A stretch of 64,000 nt of DNA from Psychrilyobacter atlanticus DSM 19335 (GCF_000426625.1 NZ_KE384548.1:496001-560000), one strand, 5' to 3'; counted from the first letter of the stretch, positions 35,288 through 44,192 are shown. Made by a program: numbers and translations. The notes: generated by a model not told the origin, from the letters alone.

Positions 35288-35947
35288 ATGGGGAAAAAGA
35301 TATTTATTTCATATAAATATGCTGATAGAAATGTTAAAGAATTGGAAAATGATTATTGGGTAGAAGATCCAAGAGGAGTAAGTCTACAGAATAATCCAAG
35401 GATAACAACAGTTAGAAGTTATGTAAATAAGGTGCAGGGTTTATTAGATATAAAAGAACATACAAATAAAGGGGAAAGAGACAACGAGGATCTATCTCAT
35501 TTATCTGAAGCAAATATAAGACAGAAGCTTAAAACCAAAATACATAATAGTAGTGTGACAATAGTATTTATATCACCTGAAATGAATGAAACTTTAAAAA
35601 AAGACAGAGAGCAGTGGATTCCTTGGGAGATATCTTATTCCTTAAAAGAGGTAGAAAGGGGTGGTTTAAGAGGTAGAACTAATGCAATACTTGCAGTGGC
35701 GCTACCAGATAGAAAGGGGAGCTATAACTATTTTGAAAATTGTGATGGAACTATAAAGACACATAACTTATTTAATATACTTGCAAATAATATGGATAAT
35801 AGACAACCTTGGGCGACAACAAATGAGAAGAGCTTTATAAAAACTATAAAGTGGAATTCTTTTATAAGGAATATTAATAATTATATAGAGAAAGCTGTTG
35901 AGATAATGAAGAATATTAATCAGTATGATGTAAGTAAGGAAGTGTAG
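35288..35947 (+). CDS. ThsB-like (DUF1863/MTH538-type) TIR protein, copy 1
   Basis: This 219-residue protein starts behind GAGGGGAA, 15 bases after the membrane-protein gene. It opens with MGKKIFISYKYAD, the beta-A strand of the DUF1863 TIR-like family. SVTIVFISPEMN follows, and then the signature EQWIPWEISYSLKE with a conserved Glu114 at the catalytic position. A ~30-residue insert after the first strand (TVRSYVNKVQ) distinguishes the locus 1 forms from those of locus 2. In Thoeris, DUF1863 TIRs sense infection and make a cyclic ADP-ribose isomer; the same job is inferred here. Confidence 0.86.
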   Translation: MGKKIFISYKYADRNVKELENDYWVEDPRGVSLQNNPRITTVRSYVNKVQGLLDIKEHTNKGERDNEDLSHLSEANIRQKLKTKIHNSSVTIVFISPEMNETLKKDREQWIPWEISYSLKEVERGGLRGRTNAILAVALPDRKGSYNYFENCDGTIKTHNLFNILANNMDNRQPWATTNEKSFIKTIKWNSFIRNINNYIEKAVEIMKNINQYDVSKEV

Positions 35948-35956
35948 GGAGAAGTA

Positions 35957-36466
35957 ATGACAGTAACTAGAGATGAAAATATGGTAAATGAACTAAATTT
36001 AATACAAATGCAAGTTCAAAGAATGGCTAATAACAGTTTTATAATCAAAGGGTGGTATATAACATTTTTTGTAGCGTTTATATTTTTTATGTTAGAAAAG
36101 AAGAATTATAAGCTTATTCCACTTGGGATAGGAGGTGCATTTCTTATAGCACTTTATGATTGTTATTTTTTAATGTTAGAAAGAAAGTATAGAGAAAAAT
36201 ATAATTGGGTAATAAAAAATAGTAGTAATAATAGAGATTTATTCGACTTAAATCCTTATAACATTAATACATTTATAACAGGAAAAGAATGTAGAGCTAG
36301 TGAATGGATTAAGAATTTCTTGTTACCAAAAAATTCTGGAAAGTGTTTATGGGAATATATAAAAAAACAGTTTAGAGTTATATTAGAATTTACTATAGCT
36401 TTCTTTAGTAAACCTATATTATTTTTTTATGGAGTACCAATTGTATATCTAATAGTGTTAGCTTAG
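35957..36466 (+). CDS. Small membrane protein of the TIR locus, copy 2
   Basis: This 169-residue protein is a paralogue of that at 34811. It shares NELNLIQMQVQRMANNSFIIKGWY, the second helix ending IALYDCYFLMLERKYREKY, and a hydrophobic C-terminus ending IVLA. The region between helices 2 and 3 is longer and basic. Ribosome site GGGAG. It lies 9 bases after the previous TIR gene and again directly precedes a ThsB-like TIR gene, repeating the two-gene unit. Confidence 0.78.
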   Translation: MTVTRDENMVNELNLIQMQVQRMANNSFIIKGWYITFFVAFIFFMLEKKNYKLIPLGIGGAFLIALYDCYFLMLERKYREKYNWVIKNSSNNRDLFDLNPYNINTFITGKECRASEWIKNFLLPKNSGKCLWEYIKKQFRVILEFTIAFFSKPILFFYGVPIVYLIVLA

Positions 36467-36488
36467 GTTAAGAAGAAAACAAATTGTA

Positions 36489-36512
36489 AAAAAGATATTT
36501 ATATCATATAAA
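36489..36512 (+). repeat. Stub of a ThsB-like TIR gene start
   Basis: AAAAAGATATTTATATCATA and the next four bases match the first codons (KKIFISYK) of the gene at 35288 with one substitution, out of frame and without a start. It lies just before the next intact copy, a scar of recombination between the repeated units. Confidence 0.6.
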
Positions 36513-36533
36513 AGAAATTTAAGGAGGAATAAA

Positions 36534-37184
36534 ATGGCAAGAAAAATATTTGCATCATATAAGTATGCTGATACTGATGTACAGGAGTTGCCTTATAAGT
36601 ATAGGGTTCAACATCCACAATATTGGAACTCGTTACAAACAACAACAGTAAGAAGTTATGTTAATAAATTAGAAGATATATTAGATAGAGGAGATCATAT
36701 TTATAAAGGGGAAAGTGATGGTGAAGACTTATCTTATCTATCGGAATCAACTATAAAGGAAAGATTAAAGAATAGAATCCATGACAGCAGTGTTACAATA
36801 GTTTTTATATCTCCAAATATGAAGGATTTTTTTAAATGCGATAGAGATCAATGGATCCCTTGGGAAATTTCTTACTCTTTAAAAGATATTGAAAGAGGAG
36901 GACTAAGAAGCAGAACAAATGCAATTCTTGCTGTTGCTTTGCCTAATACTTATGGTAGCTATAGTTATTGTACAAACTATGGTGAAAATATAAATACTTC
37001 TATTTTCTTCAATATTTTAAAAAATAATATGAACAATAAAAAGAATTATTTATATAGTGGGGAAGATAGTTATATAAAAACTGTAAAATGGTCAACATTT
37101 GTAAGTAATCCAAGTCACTATATAGAGAAAGCTGTTGAAATAAAGAAAAATATTAATAATTATAATGTGGTGAAAGAAGTTTAA
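36534..37184 (+). CDS. ThsB-like (DUF1863-type) TIR protein, copy 2
   Basis: This 216-residue paralogue of the protein at 35288 starts behind AAGGAGG. It keeps MARKIFASYKYAD, TTVRSYVNKLED, SVTIVFISPNM and DQWIPWEISYSLKD (Glu111). The two differ mainly in the middle and at the tip of the C-terminal domain. Having two diverged TIR paralogues in one operon could widen the range of triggers recognised, as multiple ThsB genes do in Thoeris operons. Confidence 0.86.
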   Translation: MARKIFASYKYADTDVQELPYKYRVQHPQYWNSLQTTTVRSYVNKLEDILDRGDHIYKGESDGEDLSYLSESTIKERLKNRIHDSSVTIVFISPNMKDFFKCDRDQWIPWEISYSLKDIERGGLRSRTNAILAVALPNTYGSYSYCTNYGENINTSIFFNILKNNMNNKKNYLYSGEDSYIKTVKWSTFVSNPSHYIEKAVEIKKNINNYNVVKEV

Positions 37185-37201
37185 AAATAAGGGGGGGGAG
37201 T

Positions 37202-39001
37202 ATGATATATTTTTTAAGACCTGAGATTTCAGGTCTCGATGATCAAATTTGGAATGACTTTTATGATGGTGCTCATGAATTATTAAGAAAATTCAGGCCA
37301 CAAAAAGTTATTGAGATATCAAACTTGGAGCACTTTTCATTAACAGAGGATAGAAGTAGTAGCTTGTTAATATTCTTTGTTCCTCATAGAGATATTTATA
37401 GATTAAAGAAGGTTCTACAGGAAGCTGTAGAGATAGGAATGAAAATTTTTCCTATTTCTACTTCTGAAGAAAATAGATTTCCAATTGAAATTTTAAAAGA
37501 AAAGCAAAGTTTTGATATTGTAACAGAAAAAGAATTAAGAGGATTAAATGATAATTTTATAAAGCTAATAGGGGAATGTTTTGCCCGTGAAGTTATAACA
37601 TTAAATTATCCAGCTTTTTTTGGTAAAAAGATGAATATTTTCTTAAGTCATAGAAGAAATGATGGAGAGAGAAAAGCTCGTTATTTCAAAAAGTCACTCC
37701 ACCCAGAAAAAGAACATGTATTCATTGACTTACATGAGATTAGAACGGCAGAGGATGCACAGAAAAAAATAGAGGCAAATTTAACAGAAGATGCTGATAT
37801 TTTAATTTTTGTACAAACTGAAACAACCTTTGAATCACATTATCAACTAGTGGAGCTAAAAAAGGCTTTTGAACTTGATATCCCAGTATTATGGGTAACT
37901 TTAGGTTTAGAAAAAAACGAATACAGAAATCTACCTTTACACCCAGTAGGGGCTCCTCATTTTGAAATAAAAAAGTTTACAGCTGATAATGTAAATCAAA
38001 TAACTAATTATGCTTTTGATATGATTAGGCTTAGAAAACAAAGATTACTAGATAATGTAATTTATAAATTTAAATCTTTAAAAGAAAAAGGAATTACTTA
38101 CAGAGCACTTTGTGATAAACATAATCTTTATTTGATAAATAGAACAAGTGAAAGTGCCTTTGGAATTGAAACTTCAAAAATGATTTTTAAGTGTTTATGT
38201 AGAGAATATGAAAAGGAAGATTTTGAAAGTTTAAAATCACGTTCTGAAGAATTAGATACTAATTCTAATACAATTTATATAAATAAAGGAGAGGAAAAGG
38301 AATTAGGTTGTAGAACAAATTTAAAAAAATACTCCTCTTTGTTAAAATCAAGAGATTCTCAAAAAATAAATGGTGGAATTATAATTTCGGGATCATTCCC
38401 TGAAAATTTAAGCTTAAAATACCAACAAAATATTATAGATTCAGTAAGTATTATAGTTGAAGATATTCTTAATAGTGGAGGAAAGATAATATTTGGATCC
38501 CATCCTACTTTTCAAGGATTAATATTAGAAAAATCTAAAAAATATAATACTTCTACTGAAAAAAAAGTTAAATTATATGCTTCTAAAAAGTTTAAAAAAT
38601 TTTATGAAGTAAATATGGAATATTTTCATGAAAACGCAGAAGTTTATGAGATAGAAGAGATAAAAGGTGAAACTGAAGGTGAAAGCTTTTCTTTATCTTT
38701 AACTAAAATGAGAGAAGAAATGATTAATGATAGTGAAGCTATAGCTTTGATAACTTTTGGAGGGAAAGATGCTAAAGATTCTTTCACTAAAATCCCAGGG
38801 ATAGATGAAGAAATAAGTTTAGCAGAAAAAAAAGGTATCCCAGTTTATGTGATAGGAAGTACGGGTGGAAGAAGTGCAACTATTGTAAAAGAAGGTTTTG
38901 AAAATCCTATAAGAGATGAGAATAAATATGAAGAAGTAGCTCAAGGAGATAATTTTAGATACATTTCTGAAATTATACTAGATGAATTATCAAGAAAATA
39001 G
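37202..39001 (+). CDS. TIR-SLOG fusion protein, locus 1
   Basis: This 599-residue protein starts behind a GGGGGGGGAG ribosome site. Three parts are visible. Residues 1-140 are an alpha/beta region of unknown type (SSLLIFFVPHRDIYRLKK). Residues 144-275 are a TIR domain opening with MNIFLSHRRND, with the probable catalytic Glu219 in SHYQLVELKKAF. Residues 390-599 are a SLOG-type Rossmann domain with GGIIISGSFP, GSHPTFQGL, PGIDEEISLA and STGGRS. In Thoeris the ThsA effector uses a C-terminal SLOG to bind the TIR-made signal; here the effector half would be TIR instead of SIR2. A Cys-rich CLCREYE lies in the linker. Confidence 0.85.
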   Translation: MIYFLRPEISGLDDQIWNDFYDGAHELLRKFRPQKVIEISNLEHFSLTEDRSSSLLIFFVPHRDIYRLKKVLQEAVEIGMKIFPISTSEENRFPIEILKEKQSFDIVTEKELRGLNDNFIKLIGECFAREVITLNYPAFFGKKMNIFLSHRRNDGERKARYFKKSLHPEKEHVFIDLHEIRTAEDAQKKIEANLTEDADILIFVQTETTFESHYQLVELKKAFELDIPVLWVTLGLEKNEYRNLPLHPVGAPHFEIKKFTADNVNQITNYAFDMIRLRKQRLLDNVIYKFKSLKEKGITYRALCDKHNLYLINRTSESAFGIETSKMIFKCLCREYEKEDFESLKSRSEELDTNSNTIYINKGEEKELGCRTNLKKYSSLLKSRDSQKINGGIIISGSFPENLSLKYQQNIIDSVSIIVEDILNSGGKIIFGSHPTFQGLILEKSKKYNTSTEKKVKLYASKKFKKFYEVNMEYFHENAEVYEIEEIKGETEGESFSLSLTKMREEMINDSEAIALITFGGKDAKDSFTKIPGIDEEISLAEKKGIPVYVIGSTGGRSATIVKEGFENPIRDENKYEEVAQGDNFRYISEIILDELSRK

Positions 39002-39018
39002 AAAAGGAATGATTATTA

Positions 39019-39705
39019 ATGGGTATTATTAAATATTTAGAATTACATCCTCAATTAAGTACATTATTTTCTGTACTTATCGGTGGTATATTAACATTCT
39101 CAGGAGTTTATTGGCAACAAAAACAAAATAAAAAAACAAAAAATTTAGAATTTATTGAAAATACAAGGGTTGCATATGAGGTATTAATAGAAGAAATAAA
39201 AAAAATTCATAAATTGATTGATGAATGTTTGAGAGGTTATAATAATTTTATAGAGTTTCATATAGATACCGAAAAGCTTTAAAAATTTGAAGAAGAAGAA
39301 TTTTATAGTTGTGCAACTTCTGACAAAGAATTAGAAGAGCTAAAAAAAATGGGACAAACACTAAAAGAATTAAGGGATAAAATGCGTTCAAATAATAAAA
39401 ATTTTTTAGAACAGAATAAAAAACGTGTTAATGAAAATTTATCCGTAACACAAAGACCAGGGAACTATCTACATAGTTATATTTTGTTAGCTTTACCAAG
39501 TGAGAAACTCAACTTATTTAGAGTACAAATTGAATTAAATAATATCATAGACAAATTAAATAAAATTTTGGTAAGAGATCATCTAAATTTAACAGAATAT
39601 CTAAATGCTGACTATCAAAATACTTTCAATAAAAGAATAGAAGCTTTAAAAAAAGAAACTTCAGAAAAGTATAAAATATTTTCTTCTATAAAAGTTCCAA
39701 AATAG
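39019..39705 (+). pseudogene. Membrane/coiled-coil gene interrupted by one in-frame stop
   Basis: The frame starting at ATG 39019 encodes a single membrane helix (STLFSVLIGGILTFSGVYW) and a coiled coil, stops at TAA 39280-39282, then continues open in the same frame to 39705 without any other stop. Ignoring the TAA, the product is 228 residues. This is either a recent nonsense mutation (or sequence error) or a read-through stop. It lies 17 bases after the TIR-SLOG gene and appears to end the operon. No family recognised. Confidence 0.75.
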
Positions 39706-39719
39706 AAAATTCTTCTGCG

Positions 39720-40110
39720 GTTATTCCTATGGGTTCTTTTTTCATTCTTGGCCTGGTAGGTGGTTTTAGATTAGTTCTTTGGCGGATTTTAAGGGGGGAG
39801 TATCGTGTTTGGAGTAAAGGAGATAGAGGTCTGTGATTTAGAAGGGGACTTTAGATTTGAAAATATTGGCGGTTATCTCATGTTTAATTTTCTTTGTTGT
39901 CACGTTGAGAACTTAGAGTATATCTATGAGGCCATAGAACCCAGAGTTCTGAGAGCTTACTTCCTACAGTCATATTAGATAGAAGAAGTCCTATCAGCTT
40001 ATAACAGTATTATAGACCGAGGGAAAATTAGACGAGGAGTTGGTCGGTTATTACTTTGTAGAGATCATTGATTTTCAGAGGATACTTCATATTTTTAGTG
40101 ATTTTTTTTA
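39720..40110 (+). other. Remnant of compact overlapping small genes (possibly phage-derived)
   Basis: One frame (39706-39833) reads a hydrophobic segment IPMGSFFILGLVGGFRLVLW and a basic tail. A second (39805-39978, GTG start behind AAGGGGGG) overlaps it and encodes 57 residues beginning FGVKEIEVCDLEGDF. The overlap and small size are like filamentous-phage genes, but this is only a guess. The rest up to 40110 has no gene. Confidence 0.35.
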
Positions 40111-40285
40111 ATTGACCTTTTCTATAAAATATTCTTTCAATGTTAGAGCTATCATAGCCATATGCCAACTATGTTCTGCATCATTTTATCTTCTTTTATT
40201 AAAAGCTAGAGATTTTCTAAAGATATCTTTTACCCTGTCAATTTCATGTAAAAAATCCAGTTTTTACACACCAAATATTACTTTT

Positions 40286-40508
40286 ATCTGGAGACGGTCT
40301 AGGAGGCTCTTCAGTTGAAGGGAGCGCCCCCTCTATATATTCATAGGGGATTTAGCTCGTCTTCCCTCGCTCGGTGTAAATAGTAGGGATAGTCCTGTGA
40401 CTATTACATTCTATAGCTTATTCCACTTTTTAATAGAACACTAGGCAGGAAGGGACTACCTGTGTCACTAGGGCCAAAAGTACAGGCACCTCGTAAGCTC
40501 CCTACAGT
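40286..40508. repeat. Right copy of the direct repeat bracketing TIR locus 1
   Basis: This aligns in the same orientation with 33447-33745, with an 80-base deletion in the middle. Substitutions put stops in the frame that is open in the left copy. It lies between the 3' ends of the two convergent TIR loci, so the repeats bracket only locus 1. Confidence 0.85.
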
Positions 40509-40596
40509 GATTATATATTTTTTTACTATATATAATCCTATTTTTTAAATAAATTCTTATCTCCAAATCTGATAGAATATTATCCCCGTAAAAATA

Positions 40597-40626
40597 AAAA
40601 AAGCCAAAATTATTTTGGCTTTTAGC
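40597..40626 (-). terminator. Terminator of TIR locus 2
   Basis: AAAAGCCAAAA and TTTTGGCTTTT form an 11-bp perfect stem with a 3-nt loop, starting about 14 bases beyond the stop of the last gene of locus 2; T-run on the minus strand. Confidence 0.88.
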
Positions 40627-40636
40627 TTTTAATGAT

Positions 40637-41242
40637 TTATAAATCTCTGCTTATTATATAATCTTTTACTTTTTTATTAAAAGCTGGCTCTATATAATCA
40701 GCAGGAAGAGCTAAAAAAGTATCTTCTTCGTAAAGACTTATAAAGTGACCTGTATCTCTATTAACAGTTTTACAACATTCACAAGTGTATTTTGGAGATT
40801 TTTCATTAAACATGTTTTTTCTAATTATTTTAGGTATTTTATCTGTTTTCAGATATGTATAGTTACATCCGTCATCTGCTTTAACTGAAGATCTAAACCA
40901 ATCATATTTACCATTATCATCCTTCATTATCACACCTACTATTCCATTAGTTCTAGATTTTTTATCTCCACGTTTAATTTCTTTTAATGAATATGATATT
41001 TCCCAAGGAATCCATTTGCTTTCATTCATCTGAGGTGAAATTATTAATATTGTCACTGAAGTATTATAAATCATATCTTTTAATTTCTCTTTAATTGTTT
41101 CTGTCGTTACATCATCTAAGCTAGGTGACTCCGAAGTCTCTCCTGTATAAAACCTAGAGGCATCTCCTAATTTTATTATTATTTTATCTCTTAATTCCTG
41201 AGCTTCACTATATTTATAAGATATAAATGTTTTTTTTGCCAT
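40637..41242 (-). CDS. ThsB-like (DUF1863-type) TIR protein, locus 2 copy 2
   Basis: This 201-residue protein starts behind GAGGAGG. It has MAKKTFISYKYSEAQEL, SVTILIISPQM and SKWIPWEISYSLKE (Glu81), close to the other locus 2 paralogue (MARKTFISYKYNEAQEL). It lacks the ~30-residue insert of the locus 1 copies. A CECC cysteine cluster in the C-terminal part could bind zinc. It is the last gene of locus 2 and is preceded by a decayed membrane-protein gene, so the membrane-TIR pairing is kept in order though not in function. Confidence 0.86.
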   Translation of the reverse strand: MAKKTFISYKYSEAQELRDKIIIKLGDASRFYTGETSESPSLDDVTTETIKEKLKDMIYNTSVTILIISPQMNESKWIPWEISYSLKEIKRGDKKSRTNGIVGVIMKDDNGKYDWFRSSVKADDGCNYTYLKTDKIPKIIRKNMFNEKSPKYTCECCKTVNRDTGHFISLYEEDTFLALPADYIEPAFNKKVKDYIISRDL

Positions 41243-41262
41243 AATAGTGCCTCCTCAAAATT

Positions 41263-41707
41263 TTATTTGATTGTTATTTCTAACTTTGTTTCTACATTTT
41301 TGACTACGCCCTTTATCACAATGTTTTGTGATAATAATAAAACTCCGATAATTAAACTAAATATCGGGATATACATTAATAATATACTTTTAGATTTTAA
41401 ACAATCCTTAAGCTTAGTAATTTTTACTTGGTCTTCAATTAATAAACTTCCATCTATTGTTTCTACAATACTTTTGTATTTTACCCGAAGTTATCTTTCT
41501 AAAGAAAGATAATATGCTTCAAGAAGTACTCCAAGTACTAGTACAAAAAATATTATCCAGATATGGACTTTATCTTTACTAAGAAGTGCTATAATAGCTG
41601 TTACTACCCAACCTTTAATAAAAAAAAGTATAAGAAGCCATTCTTTTAATATTTTCTTGTACACAATCTAAAACTTTTAGTTTTGCTGTTTCATTTATAC
41701 TACACAT
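41263..41707 (-). pseudogene. Decayed membrane-protein gene of TIR locus 2
   Basis: The ATG at 41707 overlaps the TIR-SLOG stop. Translation gives NIKRMASYTF, aligned with QIQRMGNNSF of the intact paralogue, then runs out of frame at an eight-T run, where seven T would restore FIKGW. It resumes as GWVVTAIIALL, VLLEAYYLSLER, meets a TAA where paralogues have a residue between LER and YR, and ends with a C-terminal hydrophobic segment. At least two inactivating changes are present. Confidence 0.82.
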
Positions 41708-43496
41708 CTTTTTTTTTCGCCACCTCTTCTAATATTATTTCTGAAATTAATTTAAAATTATTACCATAAGTAATTTCATTTTTTTTATCCTCAGTAGATA
41801 AAGAATTCTCAAAACCTTCTTCTATAAGTTCTTTACTTCTACCTCCTGTACTACTAATTACAAAAATAGGAAGTTTTTTTTCTTTAGCTAAGTTTATTTC
41901 TTCATCTATTCCAGGAATTAAAGTTAAAGAATCACCTTTTTCTTTTCCTCCAATACATACTAAAGCAACTGCTTCTAGATCAGAGACCATAGCCTTCCTC
42001 ATTTGAGTTAAAGAAGCTGGTATTTTTTCAACTATTGATTTCTCTATTTCAAAGACTTCGCTATTTTCTTTAAAATATTTGATATCATACATTCCTTCGA
42101 ATTGTTTTGAAACATATAATTTCACTTTTTTTTCACCATTAACATTAAATTTTTTACTTTTTTCTAATATAAGACCTTGAAAAGTGGGGTGAGATCCAAA
42201 AATTATTTTTCCACCTCTAATTAACGTTTCTTCAACTATTACAGAAATTGCATCTATAATATTTTGTTGATATTTTGGATCTATGTTGTCTGGAAATGAA
42301 CCAGATATTATAACACCACCAAAGAATTTTTGCTCTGTTTTAGAGTTTAAAAATTGTTCGTATTTTTTTAAGTTTATGTTATTTTCTAGCTCTCTTTCCT
42401 CACCTTTAATTGAAAGGATACAATTTTGATTATGTTTTTCTATTTTAAGAAGATGTTCTTTTAAATTTGTAAGATCTTCTTTTTGGTATTCTCTACATAA
42501 ACACTTAAATAATCTAGCATTTTTTATGCTTGTACCAAAACAAGGGTCTAGACTTTCTTGTTCAATTAAGTAAATACTATCTCTATTACAAAGTTCTTTA
42601 TAATCAATACCATTTTCTTTTAAAGACTTTAACTTCCAAATTATTTTATCAAGTAACCTTTGTTTTTTTAATTTAATCATATCAAAAGCATAATTAATTA
42701 TTTGGTTAGTTTCAATAGATGTTATTTCATCTAATTCAAAATGAGGCTTTCCTAGTGGATGAAGAGGCATTTTTTTAAATTCATTCTCTTTTAAATCTAA
42801 AGTTATCCATAATACAGGAATAGATAACTCAAAAGCTTTTTTTAATTCTTTTAATTGAAACTCGGATTCAAAAGTTGTTTTGGTTTGAATAAAGATAAGA
42901 ATATCTGAATTTTCTAAATTTTCTTCTATTATTTCTTGAGCTTTCTCACCAGTGCTAACTTCATGTAAATCAATAAATACATTTTCTTTTTTATCATGAA
43001 GTGAATCTTTAAAAAGTTTAGCGACATCTTCACATTCTTTTCTGCGATGGCTTAAAAAAATCTTTATTTTTTTATTAAAAATAGCAGAAAATTCATGAAT
43101 AATAATCTCACGACCAAAGCATTCTCCGATAATTTTTATATAATTATCATCTAATCCTCTTATATTTTTTTCTGTAATACTGTCAAAGCTCTGATACTCA
43201 TCTATATCATCAAGAGGTTTTCTATTTGAGGTTGATGTTGAAATAGGAAACATTCTTATATTTTCTTCAGCTGCTGCCTTCAATATTTTCTCTAATTCAT
43301 AAATTTTTATATTTGGATTAAAGAATATTAAAAGATCTTCAGAGTTCATTTGTTCTAAGGAAAAATTATCGAGATTATTAATATCTGTAATATTCTGAGG
43401 TTTAAAGTTTTTTAAGACTTCATATGCTCCTTCATAAAATTGTTCCCAAATTTCGTCTTCAATTTTTGATACTTTAGGTTTAAAAAAATAGATCAT
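41700..43496 (-). CDS. TIR-SLOG fusion protein, locus 2
   Basis: This 598-residue protein is homologous to the locus 1 protein over its full length, with the same order: N-terminal alpha/beta region (SEDLLIFFNPNIKIYELEK), TIR domain (IKIFLSHRRKECED, then SEFQLKELKKAF with the candidate catalytic Glu), and SLOG domain (GGVIISGSFP, GSHPTFQGL, PGIDEEINLA, SSTGGRS). The two have diverged markedly, so the loci are not a recent duplication. Conservation of all motifs suggests both are functional. Confidence 0.85.
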   Translation of the reverse strand: MIYFFKPKVSKIEDEIWEQFYEGAYEVLKNFKPQNITDINNLDNFSLEQMNSEDLLIFFNPNIKIYELEKILKAAAEENIRMFPISTSTSNRKPLDDIDEYQSFDSITEKNIRGLDDNYIKIIGECFGREIIIHEFSAIFNKKIKIFLSHRRKECEDVAKLFKDSLHDKKENVFIDLHEVSTGEKAQEIIEENLENSDILIFIQTKTTFESEFQLKELKKAFELSIPVLWITLDLKENEFKKMPLHPLGKPHFELDEITSIETNQIINYAFDMIKLKKQRLLDKIIWKLKSLKENGIDYKELCNRDSIYLIEQESLDPCFGTSIKNARLFKCLCREYQKEDLTNLKEHLLKIEKHNQNCILSIKGEERELENNINLKKYEQFLNSKTEQKFFGGVIISGSFPDNIDPKYQQNIIDAISVIVEETLIRGGKIIFGSHPTFQGLILEKSKKFNVNGEKKVKLYVSKQFEGMYDIKYFKENSEVFEIEKSIVEKIPASLTQMRKAMVSDLEAVALVCIGGKEKGDSLTLIPGIDEEINLAKEKKLPIFVISSTGGRSKELIEEGFENSLSTEDKKNEITYGNNFKLISEIILEEVAKKKDV

Positions 43497-43553
43497 GTCT
43501 TCACTTCCTATTTAGAGTAATTAATTTTATTTTTTATAGCACCTTAAATTTTC

Positions 43554-44162
43554 TTATTTTTCTTTACTTATATCATAATTACCTTTTTCATTTATTTTTT
43601 CATAAGCTCTTTCAATATACATATTGGGGTCTTCTAAAAAATGGTCTTCTTTAACAAATGAAATATAAGACCCTTTATCACCACACCAAATTTCACAGTT
43701 TTCACAATGATAAATAGGTGGTTCAGAGTTATACATATTTTTATTAATTATAGGGTATAATTTTCCATTATCATAAGATATATAACTACAACCATCTGTT
43801 TTAGTTCCAGTATTGGCAATCCAACTATAATCTCCATCAACTTTTTGAACTATTCCTACAATTCCATTGATTTTAGAAGTTTGATCTCCTCTTTTTATTT
43901 CCTTTAAAGCATAAGCAATCTCCCAATCTATCCAGCTACTTTCTTTAATATTTGGTGATATTATCACTACTAAAACCGAAGTATCATAAATCATATCTTT
44001 TAAATACTCTTTTATTGTTTCTGTTGATTTATCGGTTAAATCAGGGGAGCTGCTTGTTTCCCCTTTATAGTATCTAGCGTCTTCTCCTAATTTTTCTATA
44101 ATATTATCTCTTAATTCTTGTGCTTCATTATACTTGTATGATATAAATGTTTTTCTAGCCAT
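43554..44162 (-). CDS. ThsB-like (DUF1863-type) TIR protein, locus 2 copy 1
   Basis: This 202-residue protein starts behind AAAGGAGG. Seen motifs are MARKTFISYKYNEAQEL, SVLVVIISPNIKESSW and IDWEIAYALKEIKRG (Glu81). A CENCEIWCG cysteine cluster lies in the C-terminal third. It directly follows the frameshifted membrane-protein gene. It presumably makes or triggers the same kind of signal as the locus 1 proteins. Confidence 0.86.
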   Translation of the reverse strand: MARKTFISYKYNEAQELRDNIIEKLGEDARYYKGETSSSPDLTDKSTETIKEYLKDMIYDTSVLVVIISPNIKESSWIDWEIAYALKEIKRGDQTSKINGIVGIVQKVDGDYSWIANTGTKTDGCSYISYDNGKLYPIINKNMYNSEPPIYHCENCEIWCGDKGSYISFVKEDHFLEDPNMYIERAYEKINEKGNYDISKEK

Positions 44163-44192
44163 TCTGTCCTCCTTTTATGCAATCACGATAAA

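Noticed and set aside
39720-40110. Filamentous-phage gene block
   Set aside because: Only small overlapping frames and a hydrophobic segment support it; no replication initiator or Zot-like ATPase is present, so I leave it as unassigned debris.
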